56,652 nucleotides of DNA from Phycisphaeraceae bacterium (lineage in GTDB: Bacteria > Planctomycetota > Phycisphaerae > Phycisphaerales > UBA1924). The translations under genes were made by a program, and so were the position numbers. The DNA lies in the NCBI GenBank assembly GCA_026126305.1, contig JAHCJI010000016.1:1-56652 (forward strand), read 5' to 3'. The notes under the pieces were generated by a model. The model was not told the DNA's origin. It ran no database searches and worked only from the letters and a program-made list of their open reading frames with translations. Shown here in pieces: positions 25,682-35,100 of this stretch; positions within the stretch are counted from its first letter, which is position 1, and every line of letters begins with the position of its first letter.

Positions 25682-26509
25682 ATGAACAACCTCAAGAGCC
25701 AACTCGTGCTCATCGGCGTTGCCGCATTGGGCATCACCTTCATCCTGATTGCCATGCTCAGGCCGGGCTCACCCACGCTCCCATCGGACGGAGCCCGAGA
25801 TGACACTACTCCCCCGTCAACCGGTGTGCAGCAGGCAGAACCACAGGGTACATCCTCCGAACATCGCGAGGTCCCCATCGCCGAGCCAGCCGACGACCCG
25901 GCCCACGTCCGGCTTCTGCGTGCAGCATCCAGTGGGAACGTGGCCACAGTCCGTGCCCTGCTGGTGATGGGTGTCGATCCCGACATGGCCGCCAGCGAGG
26001 CTGACGTGCAGAGCATGACAAGCCCGCCGCTGGAACTCGGTGCGACGGCATTGATGCTTGCGGCGCGGGATAGTGACGTGGAAACCATCCGGGTCTTGCT
26101 CGAAGCGGGTGCCAGCCCGCACGTCGCTACGGCAACTGGTATGACGCCACTGATGATCGCTTCTCAACGCGGCCAACGAGAGATCGTGGTCGCCCTGCTG
26201 AGTGCTGGAACAGACCCCAATCCGAAGACTACCCAAGGGCGAACAGCATTGATGCTCGCAGCCCGGAGCGGTGCCCATCAGGCCGTTTCGCTCCTGCTCG
26301 AGGCCGGTGCCGAGATCGAAACCGCGGATTCGGACGGAGCGACGGCGCTGATGCACGCCGCCGAGGCGGGCCAATTCGAGGCCGTTCTTGTGTTGCTTGG
26401 TGGCGGCGCGAACGTCATGGCTACCGATGGGCGTGGTCGGAGTGCCTTCGACCGGGCGCCGTCCAGCGGACCTGTGGCCGACGTGTTGCGTGAGGCCATG
26501 GGTGGGTAA
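25682..26509 (+). CDS. Membrane-anchored ankyrin-repeat protein
   Basis: A 275-residue protein with an N-terminal hydrophobic helix 'LVLIGVAALGITFILIAML' (about residues 8-26), a Pro/Thr/Glu-rich linker, then five ankyrin repeats from about residue 75 to the end: 'VRLLRAASSGNVATVRALLV', 'GATALMLAARDSDVETIRVL', 'GMTPLMIASQRGQREIVVAL', 'GRTALMLAARSGAHQAVSLL' and 'GATALMHAAEAGQFEAVLVL'. Ankyrin repeats bind proteins; the repeats probably face the periplasm. Start chosen at ATG 25682, as an upstream GTG/ATG extension adds nothing. It is not linked to an obvious partner. Confidence 0.85.
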   Translation: MNNLKSQLVLIGVAALGITFILIAMLRPGSPTLPSDGARDDTTPPSTGVQQAEPQGTSSEHREVPIAEPADDPAHVRLLRAASSGNVATVRALLVMGVDPDMAASEADVQSMTSPPLELGATALMLAARDSDVETIRVLLEAGASPHVATATGMTPLMIASQRGQREIVVALLSAGTDPNPKTTQGRTALMLAARSGAHQAVSLLLEAGAEIETADSDGATALMHAAEAGQFEAVLVLLGGGANVMATDGRGRSAFDRAPSSGPVADVLREAMGG

Positions 26510-26570
26510 TGCCTTGACCTGGGGCGAAAATCACAGTTTTTGTGCGTAAAAGGCCGATAGGCACCAGCCC

Positions 26571-26960
26571 ATGACAATCGGCAACGGCATTTCGTTTCCC
26601 AATGGCCTGGCAAACGCCGGGGTCTACCAACTCCGCCCGCTTTCTACGCAGTCGCCCGCCGAGCGAACCCACTTCGCCACGAAGCCCGCGGACAGCATCC
26701 GCTTGTCATCAGCCGCAAGCCCTGTTGTCTCTCCGACGTATGGGACAACGGGCCTTCAGGCCACGTCGCCAGGGGCGGCCTTGGAATCGATTGGCAAGTT
26801 GGTTGCTGGTCGTGTCTCACCCAAGATCGACTTCACGCCCGGCCGAGGCGTGGCCCGTGATGGGGCGCTGCCGTTCTACACCAATCCGGCCTTGGCAAAC
26901 GGTGTCGCCACGAGCACGAACGTAGCTCGTCTGGGCTTGAACCTCGACGCCTCGGGCTGA
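26571..26960 (+). CDS. Hypothetical 129-residue protein
   Basis: I do not recognise this protein. It has no signal peptide or membrane segment, is rich in Ser/Thr/Ala/Pro and looks poorly ordered, with a more conserved-looking end 'LVAGRVSPKIDF' and 'TSTNVARLGLNLDASG'. ATG 26571 follows a weak purine stretch. It is on the same strand as, and 61 bases after, the ankyrin gene, and it converges with the following dockerin gene. Codon use resembles its neighbours, so it is probably real. A small surface or flagellar structural component is possible, but I have no motif to support it. Confidence 0.55.
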   Translation: MTIGNGISFPNGLANAGVYQLRPLSTQSPAERTHFATKPADSIRLSSAASPVVSPTYGTTGLQATSPGAALESIGKLVAGRVSPKIDFTPGRGVARDGALPFYTNPALANGVATSTNVARLGLNLDASG

Positions 26961-27011
26961 TGGTACCCTGCTCCAGAATGAATCGTCATCCTGCGATATC
27001 CATATCGGGAA

Positions 27012-28538
27012 TCAGCAGCCGATGGCAAACTCGTTCTGGAACGCCAGGAAATCGAACAAGGTCAGTTGTCCATCGCCATCAAAATCGGCCCGCAGATCGC
27101 CTGTGGCAAAGAGATTCTGGAACACCAGGAAGTCAAACAGAGTCAGGTCGCCATCGCCGTCGAGATCGGCCCGGCAACCACCAATGACGTTGGCGCGAAG
27201 TCGAACGATGGTCTCGGTACGATCGGGATCGTTGGTCGCGATCCGCAGATCGGCCTCGATGGTACCGACCATGTCGGTCTCGAGGATGATGGGTACAAAC
27301 TGGATCGGCTCGCCAGCGGCGATTCGCAATTCACCTGGCGGCGCATCGAATGGTGCGTCGGCGTCGAATGTGGCTCGCAGCGGCTGGATGCCCCGTGCAG
27401 ACCAAAGCGAGAGGTTGCCGGTGTTACCAATTGGCAGATCGCGGATGTGTACTTCACCAGTGCTGACTTCTCCAAAATCCAGGGAGATCAGCGTGCTGAC
27501 CTTCGCGGGCACAATGAGGTCCAGGTAGACTGGCAGGTGGCCCAGTGTCCCTCCCGGCGCGTCGACGAGTGCCCGCGCGATGACCGGCCCGACCATCTGG
27601 TTGTCGTCAACGACCAATGGGATGTCAAAGGAGCGCCCGTCGTTGCCCCAAGTGCGGTAACTGTGGTTGGGATCGTCAAAGGTCGTGAAACTGAATGGCG
27701 CGGGATAGTTTCCAAGATACTCCAAGCCATCACCATCGAGCAGGTCGTCATTGACCAGAATCTGATCAAAGCGATCGTCCATCGCCGTCACGGGATCCTG
27801 GGTATGCAGGAAACGAAACAGGGAACTGTCTCGCCATTGCCCGGGACTGGAGATGGGGTCGAAGAACCGGCCGTTATCGTCCGGGCGACTCTCGACCAGG
27901 TCGCGGTAAGCCGCTTCGTTGGAGTCCGTGATATTGAAATCACCCAGGAGCATGAAGTAGGTGCCTTCGGGCAGGGCCTGCGCGTCGGCGCGAATGGCCT
28001 GGGCCTCTACCATCCGTCGCTGACGATCGGTGGTGGTCGCTCCGGCCTTCATGTGTGTGCTGTAGAGGACCAGCACCGGGGCGTCATACCCAACAAGACC
28101 AAGGTCATAGCGGATCGTGTGCCGGGGTGGCAATGGTGACACCCCTCCCGGCGAAGCGATCGAAACCTCTCGAACCCAGACCCGGCTCGTGCGATAGACA
28201 AGGGCGCTGTCGGTCGATGGGCCATCGATGAATGGAGCCAAGGCCCAGTCTCGCCCCCCACGTGGGTCGGCGTTGAGTGTCAACAACAGGCGCTCCGCGC
28301 CGCCGACATTGACGACCTCCTGGGCCACCAGCACATCTGGGCGCATCGATCGGCCCATGAACTCATCGAACAAGACCGTCCGGATCGCCCGGTTGCGGCC
28401 CTCGTCCGTGCCCGAATAATTCGTCAGGTTCCAGGTCGCCACGCGCAGTTGTCCCAAGACCGGGACAGCAAACAGCAGCAGGCACGCGAGGGCGATGCCT
28501 GTGAGGACTCTGGTTCTTGAATGTATCACGGTCGGCAT
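27012..28538 (-). CDS. Secreted endonuclease/exonuclease/phosphatase-fold protein with GC-type dockerin (2)
   Basis: A 508-residue exported protein. After the signal peptide ('VLTGIALACLLLFAVPVLG') the EEP fold shows 'LRVATWNLTNYSG' (Asn), 'PDVLVAQEVVN' (metal Glu), 'LVLYSTHMKAG' (His), 'YFMLLGDFNITDSNEAAY' (GDFN) and 'RFDQILVNDDL'. The expected final D-H is not clearly in place: 'DDPNHSYRTWGNDG' is the nearest candidate. A middle beta-rich region follows, then two dockerin loops ('DLDGDGDLTLFDFLVFQN', 'DFDGDGQLTLFDFLAFQN') and a terminal IGC. It may cleave extracellular DNA, RNA or a phosphoester. I chose ATG 28538, which starts 10 residues inside the longest frame and gives a clean signal peptide. 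It is divergent from the M28 peptidase gene. Confidence 0.82.
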   Translation of the reverse strand: MPTVIHSRTRVLTGIALACLLLFAVPVLGQLRVATWNLTNYSGTDEGRNRAIRTVLFDEFMGRSMRPDVLVAQEVVNVGGAERLLLTLNADPRGGRDWALAPFIDGPSTDSALVYRTSRVWVREVSIASPGGVSPLPPRHTIRYDLGLVGYDAPVLVLYSTHMKAGATTTDRQRRMVEAQAIRADAQALPEGTYFMLLGDFNITDSNEAAYRDLVESRPDDNGRFFDPISSPGQWRDSSLFRFLHTQDPVTAMDDRFDQILVNDDLLDGDGLEYLGNYPAPFSFTTFDDPNHSYRTWGNDGRSFDIPLVVDDNQMVGPVIARALVDAPGGTLGHLPVYLDLIVPAKVSTLISLDFGEVSTGEVHIRDLPIGNTGNLSLWSARGIQPLRATFDADAPFDAPPGELRIAAGEPIQFVPIILETDMVGTIEADLRIATNDPDRTETIVRLRANVIGGCRADLDGDGDLTLFDFLVFQNLFATGDLRADFDGDGQLTLFDFLAFQNEFAIGC

Positions 28539-28642
28539 CGACGTATCGTATGGTCTTGGTCGCGCCACGGTGCGGTCGGAAGGGATTGCCCAGAACAGTA
28601 CTCGGACGATGGGCTTGCTCCGCTCACGAATGGGAGAGTGTC

Positions 28643-29713
28643 ATGGTTGCTTCACTCCACTGGTCGGCTCAGTTCATGGCAGCCCTGGTGAGCAGCCAGA
28701 CGATGCTCGTGCCCGCACCGGATGTGCCGCCTCAGGACGATTGGGTACGAGTCGATGGCCCAAGAGCCTTGGCAACTCTTGAAGAAATCCCAACAAAACG
28801 GGCGGGATATCGGACCCCAGAAGACGTGGCCGGACTCCGCCAGGCCGAGGAAATGGTCGCCGATCGGTTGATCGCCCTTGGCTATGAGCCCCAGTTCCAA
28901 GACGTGGAAAGGCCGCCGCGCATCGCTCTCACGACTCCGCCCGATGCGCCAACGCCTCGCAACATCTGGGTCGATCTTCCCGGCGAAGGCGACCATGCCT
29001 TGGAGTGGCTCGTCGTCATGGCGCACCTGGACGCCGTCGTGGGCAGCCCCGGGGCCGATGACAACGGCACGGGGGTGGTGGCCCTGCTCGAATTGGCGGC
29101 GAATCTACGAGAGCGGCCCCGGGAACGCTCGTTGCGGTTGTTGTTCACGACGCTCGAGGAGGTCGGCCTGCAAGGAGCCCGGGCCCATTGCGTCGAGTGG
29201 CTCGAACCAAAGGTTGAGGCGGGTCAGATGCGCATCTACGGTGGTATCTCGCTGGACTTGCTCGGGTACTACAGCGACGAGCCCGGCAGCCAACGTTCAC
29301 CCCTGCTGCCGATCGACGGTGTCGAGCAGCCCGACCGGGGCGATTTCCTGGCCTTGGTGGGCATTCGTCGTCACCAAGCCTTCACGCAGGATTTCTCCCG
29401 TTTTATGCGCGAGGCCGAGCCGGATGCACCGGTCGTGGTGATCGACATGTTCGTGGTGCCCCCGCCCGACATCCTGCGCAGCGACCACGCCGAGTTCCTG
29501 ATCCGAGGCTGGCCCGGGGCCATGTTGACCGATACGGCCAACTTCCGCAACCCCCACTACCACAAACCCACGGACACCGTGGAGACCATCGATCGGGAGC
29601 GATTCGTGCGTGCCATCGGGCAGATCGTGGGTGCGACCGACGCCATGCTGAACCCCAGTCGGGCAAAGCGTGTTCCTGCACCTTCGGAAAGCGACGACAC
29701 CGCCGGGCATTGA
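28643..29713 (+). CDS. M28-family zinc metallopeptidase
   Basis: A 356-residue aminopeptidase-like enzyme with two zinc ions. Ligands and catalytic groups appear in order: 'VVMAHLDAVVGSPGADDNGT' (His, Asp, the second Asp of ADDN), 'LLFTTLEEVGLQGARAH' (Glu-Glu), Asp in 'PDILRSDHAEFLIRG' and the final His in 'NPHYHKPTDTVETID'. The N-terminus has no strong signal peptide; the segment 'WSAQFMAALVSSQTM' might be a weak one. ATG 28643 is preceded by GGGAGAG eight bases upstream; the longer frame from 28517 lies in the divergent promoter region. A peptide-hydrolysing role, cytoplasmic or exported, is likely. Confidence 0.88.
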   Translation: MVASLHWSAQFMAALVSSQTMLVPAPDVPPQDDWVRVDGPRALATLEEIPTKRAGYRTPEDVAGLRQAEEMVADRLIALGYEPQFQDVERPPRIALTTPPDAPTPRNIWVDLPGEGDHALEWLVVMAHLDAVVGSPGADDNGTGVVALLELAANLRERPRERSLRLLFTTLEEVGLQGARAHCVEWLEPKVEAGQMRIYGGISLDLLGYYSDEPGSQRSPLLPIDGVEQPDRGDFLALVGIRRHQAFTQDFSRFMREAEPDAPVVVIDMFVVPPPDILRSDHAEFLIRGWPGAMLTDTANFRNPHYHKPTDTVETIDRERFVRAIGQIVGATDAMLNPSRAKRVPAPSESDDTAGH

Positions 29714-29788
29714 TGCTCGACGGTGCCGCTTCTCTCCTGCCGATGAAGTGGACGCCATCGCCTGTCGGCGGTGCACCCTCAGGACTGA

Positions 29789-30094
29789 TTAACGTTTGCT
29801 GTCGAACTCGCGCCGCAACAATGCATCGACGGCCCCCTCGATGCGCGTCGCGGTTTCGTAGACGCCGCGGTCGATCTCATCGCTGATGCGGATGACCAGG
29901 TCCGAGCGCAATGGAGCATCGGCATCTCGGCCGGCCCTGGCGGCATGGGACAGGTCGATGCGATCGGCCTCACGTCGAGGAGATTGGGCATCCCGGCCAG
30001 GCTGCACGTCTGCCGGCCGAACCACTCGAGCAACTGGACGGGGCTGGATGTCCCCGGCTTGGAACCCAGACTGGATCGGGCCGGTTTCTGGCAT
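29789..30094 (-). CDS. Small FlgM-like (anti-sigma-28) protein
   Basis: 101 residues. The N-terminal two thirds are polar, Arg/Asp/Pro-rich and probably unstructured. The C-terminus 'RSDLVIRISDEIDRGVYETA' then 'RIEGAVDALLRRE' fits the FlgM pattern in which a helix with I-x-x-G-x-Y-x-x is followed by an A-x-D-x-L-L helix that binds the flagellar sigma factor. ATG 30094 is chosen because a perfect GGAGGT stands eight bases upstream, while the longer frame has no such site. No sigma-28 gene is nearby. The flagellar role is inferred only from this short motif, so confidence is moderate. Confidence 0.55.
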   Translation of the reverse strand: MPETGPIQSGFQAGDIQPRPVARVVRPADVQPGRDAQSPRREADRIDLSHAARAGRDADAPLRSDLVIRISDEIDRGVYETATRIEGAVDALLRREFDSKR

Positions 30095-30496
30095 CGGTCG
30101 TGACCTCCGGTTGGAATCCCGCGATCGCATGTTCCTTGAACCCCTCTCTCTGTCTCTCTTCCAGTCGTCGACCTTGGAACCCCTTGCGTACTCTGGCCGA
30201 CGGACAACTCCCACGCACAAGGCGCGCCCATACTCAGATCGCATCCATGCTTGTCTCTACGCAAGAGCCAAGGGCTCCTGCAACTCCGTGTGGGTCCGTC
30301 CGTACTCTTGTCGAGCACAGCATGAATATCGTCGTGTCCGTCCCAACCGCTCCAAAGATCAGGGCGCGGACAATTTTTGCTCAAGTTCTGTCCTCAAAAG
30401 CATTTACCGTATCCTGTCCGCGATTTTTGCCGTCCGTAACGACCTGAATGTGCTAAATTCTTTTGCACACTGGTCCGAGAACTGATTGGATTTTGT
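30095..30496. other. Divergent intergenic region, no gene
   Basis: About 400 bases between the FlgM-like gene and the lipoprotein gene. It is less GC-rich than its flanks and contains T-rich stretches (30370-30440) that may hold promoters, but I cannot define -35/-10 pairs with confidence. Open frames here are short and unconvincing. Confidence 0.4.
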
Positions 30497-31324
30497 ATGG
30501 CATCCAAACGACGCATTCCAGGCTGGTGTCCGTTCTTGGCATTCCTCTCCATCTTCGCGGCTGGATGCGCTTCCACAGAGACCGGGACGACCAGCCAAGC
30601 CGAGGAGGGACGCTCGCTCTTTGCCGATGCCGCGGGTCGCAGCGCTCGAGAGAGCGGTGCCTGGACAATCGTGCTGGCGGCGTTTCGCGGGCCTGATGCC
30701 ATCCAAGCCGCCGGCATCGCAAGGGATCGGGTGGCGATAGAGGGCGGCTTGCGCGAGACCGCCATCGAACAACGCGGCGAGGCTGTCCTGCTCACCCTTG
30801 GCCGGTTTTCTGGACCCGAAGATCCCAGGTCGCAGGATGCGCTGGCCCGTGTTCGAGGCATTGAGATGAATGGGATCAATCCGTTTACCCAAGCCATGCT
30901 CACACCGCCCGAGCCACCCCCGGGCCGCAACCCGCAGTACGACCTTCGCCGTGTGCGCGAGATGTACGGGCCAACCTATGCCTACACCCTCCAGGTCGGC
31001 GTTTATGGGCGCACGGACAACCGCCCCATGACCGATCGTGACCGCGAAGATGCACGCGACGCTGCGGAGAGGGCCGTGGCGACACTGCGCAGCGAGGGCG
31101 AGTTGGCTTTTTATCACCACGGCCCGAACTTCAGCACGGTGACGGTCGGCCTGTTTCGCGATGATGAAGTCAATCCAACCACGGGCCTGCGCAGCGCTGC
31201 GATCTTGGAACTCCAGGGCAAGTTTCCGTATAACCTGCTCAATGGCGCGCAACGGACGGTTCGGATCGGCACGGCGGCCCCACAGGCCCAGCGCAGCGTG
31301 CTGGTGGGCATCCCGACTCGCTGA
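30497..31324 (+). CDS. Lipoprotein, SPOR-like/unknown
   Basis: A 275-residue protein. The signal peptide ends in a lipobox, 'FLAFLSIFAAGCAST', with the lipidated Cys at about residue 24. Two similar regions follow: 'GAWTIVLAAFRGPDAIQAAG' with 'VLLTLGRFSGPED', and 'YTLQVGVYGRTDNRP' with 'STVTVGLFRDDEV'. Each starts with a W-T-I-V-L-A / Y-T-L-Q-V-G strand and ends in an L-G-R-F/V-G-L-F strand, which is the look of SPOR-type peptidoglycan-binding folds. So a double SPOR-like envelope protein is possible; this is inference from strand patterns. ATG 30497 is used. It converges with the next gene. Confidence 0.7.
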   Translation: MASKRRIPGWCPFLAFLSIFAAGCASTETGTTSQAEEGRSLFADAAGRSARESGAWTIVLAAFRGPDAIQAAGIARDRVAIEGGLRETAIEQRGEAVLLTLGRFSGPEDPRSQDALARVRGIEMNGINPFTQAMLTPPEPPPGRNPQYDLRRVREMYGPTYAYTLQVGVYGRTDNRPMTDRDREDARDAAERAVATLRSEGELAFYHHGPNFSTVTVGLFRDDEVNPTTGLRSAAILELQGKFPYNLLNGAQRTVRIGTAAPQAQRSVLVGIPTR

Positions 31325-31342
31325 AGGCTGCTTTTTCCATTT

Positions 31343-31990
31343 TCATCGGCCCGATGAGGAGCCGACGAACTGGATCCACAGCGGTTCGATCTCGAAGCAC
31401 CGCCACTGGCCGTCGGTTCCCCGGGCCCAATGCAGCCGCCACCAGGAATAATGTGTTCGGCTCAACGCATCTGCCTCGACCGCTACACGGACCTGTGATC
31501 GCGCTGTATTGCGACCGTCGATCGTGGCCTGGCGGTTGGGTAACTTCACGCTCGTGATGCTGTATTGCCCTTTCAGGTACCGATCGACTTGGGCAAGGAT
31601 ATCCGCAGTGTCTCGGCTTGGGGGTAAGACCCGGCGGATGGAACCCTCGGAGCGAAGGACCGCGGTGTCAACGTCGAGGATATCCCGCAACGCTGTCGTG
31701 TCGGCCTTGGCCGTGGCTTCGATGAGTTCCACCGTTCGATTGAGAACCACCTCGCGGTCGGTGGTCACGCGTGATGCCAGAATAGCGATGCCTCCAGCAC
31801 AAGCGAGCAACAGCACAGCGACGATCACTCCAAGTCGCTGTTGCTTGCGTGCACGGAAGAGAAGCCATGCCAGGATCGCCAGGATTGCCAGCAGCGCCAT
31901 GGTCGGCCATGGCTGCTCGAAGAGAAAATGCTCGATGGTCGGTGGAGCGGGAAGGGCCTCGATTGCTGGTGCTTGCAGAAAATCGTTCAT
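31343..31990 (-). CDS. Two-helix membrane protein of unknown function
   Basis: A 215-residue protein. Hydrophobic helices at 'PTMALLAILAILAWLLF' (about residues 29-45) and 'GVIVAVLLLACAGGIAILAS' (about 54-73) form a hairpin. The remaining ~140 residues look like a compact alpha/beta domain outside the membrane: 'VELIEATAKADTTALRDILD', then 'WWRLHWARGTDGQWRCFEIE'. The latter half resembles the SnoaL/NTF2-like helper domains often seen in planctomycete membrane proteins, but I would not assign it. ATG 31990 has GGGTCCC rather than an SD upstream. It is divergent from the DUF115 gene. Confidence 0.65.
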   Translation of the reverse strand: MNDFLQAPAIEALPAPPTIEHFLFEQPWPTMALLAILAILAWLLFRARKQQRLGVIVAVLLLACAGGIAILASRVTTDREVVLNRTVELIEATAKADTTALRDILDVDTAVLRSEGSIRRVLPPSRDTADILAQVDRYLKGQYSITSVKLPNRQATIDGRNTARSQVRVAVEADALSRTHYSWWRLHWARGTDGQWRCFEIEPLWIQFVGSSSGR

Positions 31991-32119
31991 GGGACCCTCG
32001 GTTCTGGCATGGGTACGCACATTCATGCCGTCGGTTCGGGCATGGCGCGAGCCGTTCCAGTAAGATGCGCGGGTATGCCGATGCTGTCCGGAGCGTATCG
32101 CTCCTGTGGAGACCCGAGG

Positions 32120-35100
32120 ATGCCCGGAACGATCGACCCCAACCTGCTGGAGAGAAACCTCCGACTGCTGGCACGCAATTCTCCGCAGGCCGCACAAGCG
32201 GTACGGCTGGCCACCCCAAGGGCGGATGCCGTATTCATGGACACCGACGAGGGTCTGCCCACCTGCCGGCTGTCGATCGACGGCAAGTCGCAGCTGCTGG
32301 CCTCGGCGCGCAAGCCGTGGCGTGAGGCCCAGCGTCTGGCCGAGCAGGCCGACCCGGCACGGGCCGCGATCTTCGCGGTGCTTGGCTTTGGCCTTGGGTA
32401 CCACGTCGAGGCGATGGCCCATCGCGTCGGCACGACCGGACTGGTGCTGTGCTACGAGCCCGACGTCGAATTGCTGCGGGCCGTCCTGGAACGCGTGGAT
32501 TGCACGGGCTGCTTCGAGACCGGGCGTGTGGTCGTGTTGCACGAGGCCGCAAGCACGGGCGTCATTTCTGGGCACCTGCGCGGGCTCGAAGGCGCATTGA
32601 CGCTGGGCGTTCGGTTCATCGCCCACCCCGCGAGCGCTGCACGCCTGAAAGACAGCGCCGAACGATTCAGCAAGACCCTGGTTGATGTGGTCGCGGCGGC
32701 CAAGACTTCGATCGTCACGGTCTTGGTGCAAACCGAGAAGACCATCGAGAACACACTCTGCAACGCAAGGGCGTACGCGTCGCACGCCGGGCTGAACGAT
32801 CTGGAAAGCGCATTGGTCGGCGTACCGGGCGTGGTCATCAGCGCCGGGCCGAGCCTGGCCGACAGTTTCGAGGCGCTCTCTCAACCAGGCGTGCGCGAGC
32901 GGGCGTGCCTGATCGCGGCACAGACGGCCCTGCGACCGTTGCTGGACCGCGGCATACGGCCCCACTTCGTGACCGCGCTGGACCACCACGAAATCAGCAA
33001 ACGCTTTTACGAGGGCATCACGCGTGAGATGGTCGATGGCATCACGCTCGTGGCCGAACCCAAGGCCAACCCGGCGATCCTCGAAGCCTGGCCCGGTGCG
33101 GTGCGCCTCGCGGGCGATGAGGTGCTCGACCGGCTCCTTGGCACGCATCGGCACGCCGCGATCCGCGCGGGAGCGACCGTGGCCCATCTGTCGTACTACC
33201 TTGCCCGATACCTAGGATGTGACCCCGTGGTGCTCGTCGGGCAGGACCTGGCGTACACCGACGGGCTCTATTACGGCGCGGGAGCGGCCATCCACAACAC
33301 ATGGGCCGCGGAACTAGGAGAGTTCCGCACGCTGGAAATGCTGGAAGCAGAGCGGCTCGGCCGGGCTCGCCGGATGCTCCGACAGACCGTGGATAACGAC
33401 GGGCAACCCGTCGCCACCGACGAGCAGCTCCACAATTACCGCATGCAATTCGAGCGGGACTTCGCCGAGGATGAATCCCGCGGGCTGACCGTGATCGACT
33501 CGGGTCGCGGCGCGGCCAAGGCCCACACGACACCGATGCCAATCGAAGAAGCGATCGCTCGCTGGGGCCGCGACTTCACGCTGCCCAGTGTTCCTCAGCC
33601 GCTTGAGACACGGCGCATGGTCGAGATCCGCCTGCGCGAGACCGCACGCCAGGCTCGCGAACTGGCCGGCATCACACGCAAGACCGAGGCCATCGTGCGC
33701 GGGCTCGACCCACTTGGCGATATCGCCGTCATGAACGTTGGTGTGCGGAAGGTCCATACCTTGCGGGACAAGGCCGAGGCTCTCGAACCCGCGTACTGGC
33801 TGACGCACTTTCTCAATCAGACCGGCGGGCTGCGTCGTGCTCGTCGTGACCGCGCTATTGCGCTCTCGGCCGATGCCGGTGACGAACGTGCCTTGCAAGC
33901 CCAACGCATCGAACGCGACGCCGACAATCTTGCCTGGCTGGCCGATGCGGCCGATCGATTGGCCGAGTTGCTCGAAGCATCGGCCTCGGGACGATCGGTT
34001 GAGGTCCGCGTGTCCGTGTCTTGTGATACGTCCCTCAAACTGCCCGCTCTGGTCTGGTTCGATCCGATTCGTGGCGGTCTGAACCAGTGCCGAGACCTGA
34101 TGCGCCCGGTCTCGGAAGACCTGACACCTGCGGACCTCGTGCTGCGTGCGTTGGCAAAGTGTCGGCGTGTATCCGAAGTCGTGCTGATTGCCACCGATCC
34201 GAGCGTGGCTTCGATCGTGGCCTCACGTGCACCGTGCGGGCTTCGCGTCCAGGTCCGATCGGCAAGCCACGGGCTCGAAGCCAGGCGGCGGGCCATCGGG
34301 GCGGCCCGTGCGTTTTGTTCGGCGAGCTTCCGCGGCGGGCTCGCTTCGCTCACGCCACACGATGAAGCCTTCGACCCCACCGCGACGCTGGAAATCCTTG
34401 AAGAGATCGACGCGCCGGGGGCATTGGTGCTTGGCGCGGATTGGGCGTTGATCGACGAGCGTCTGACGGATGCCGCCGCCGAGCGTGTGCTCATGGATAT
34501 CACAAACCGGCATGTCGGGTTTGTGCAGGCTCCAGCGGGCCTGGCCGCCATGGCGCTGGCAAGACCAGCGGTCGAAGAGGTCGCCCGGAACCTTGGCGTC
34601 GGTCCGGCGGCGACCATCGGCGGCCTGCTGGCCTACTTGCCACACACGCCCCGGCCCGACCCCATCGCGCGGGACATCTGCGTGACGGTCGAGCCGGCCC
34701 TTCGTGATTTGGGACGCCGGCTGATCCCCGACAGCGAAGATCGTTTCGCCGTGTTGAAGGCCGCGATGCGAGGAGTTGCCCAAGGAAGGAGCGTGACCGA
34801 TCAACTCCCCGGGCTTCTTTCAGACATGCCCCAGCGCCCCACGCACCTGCGCGTGATCCTGGGTGAAGTGCCCGACGCGTCCATGCGCGAAAGGGTGCTG
34901 GCCTTCGCGCGCGGCTCGGCGGATGCGGCCGTCACGCTCGATGCCAGCATGACGGGTTTCGATGACTTTGCTTCCGAGATCGTCGAGTTCCTGGCGGCGC
35001 AGGGAACAGCCGCGATCCACGTGCGCACGCCCCTGGCATGGGGAACGCAAGAGATCGAACGCCTGCTGGCTTCGAGGGTGGATATCGTGAGCGTGGACGT

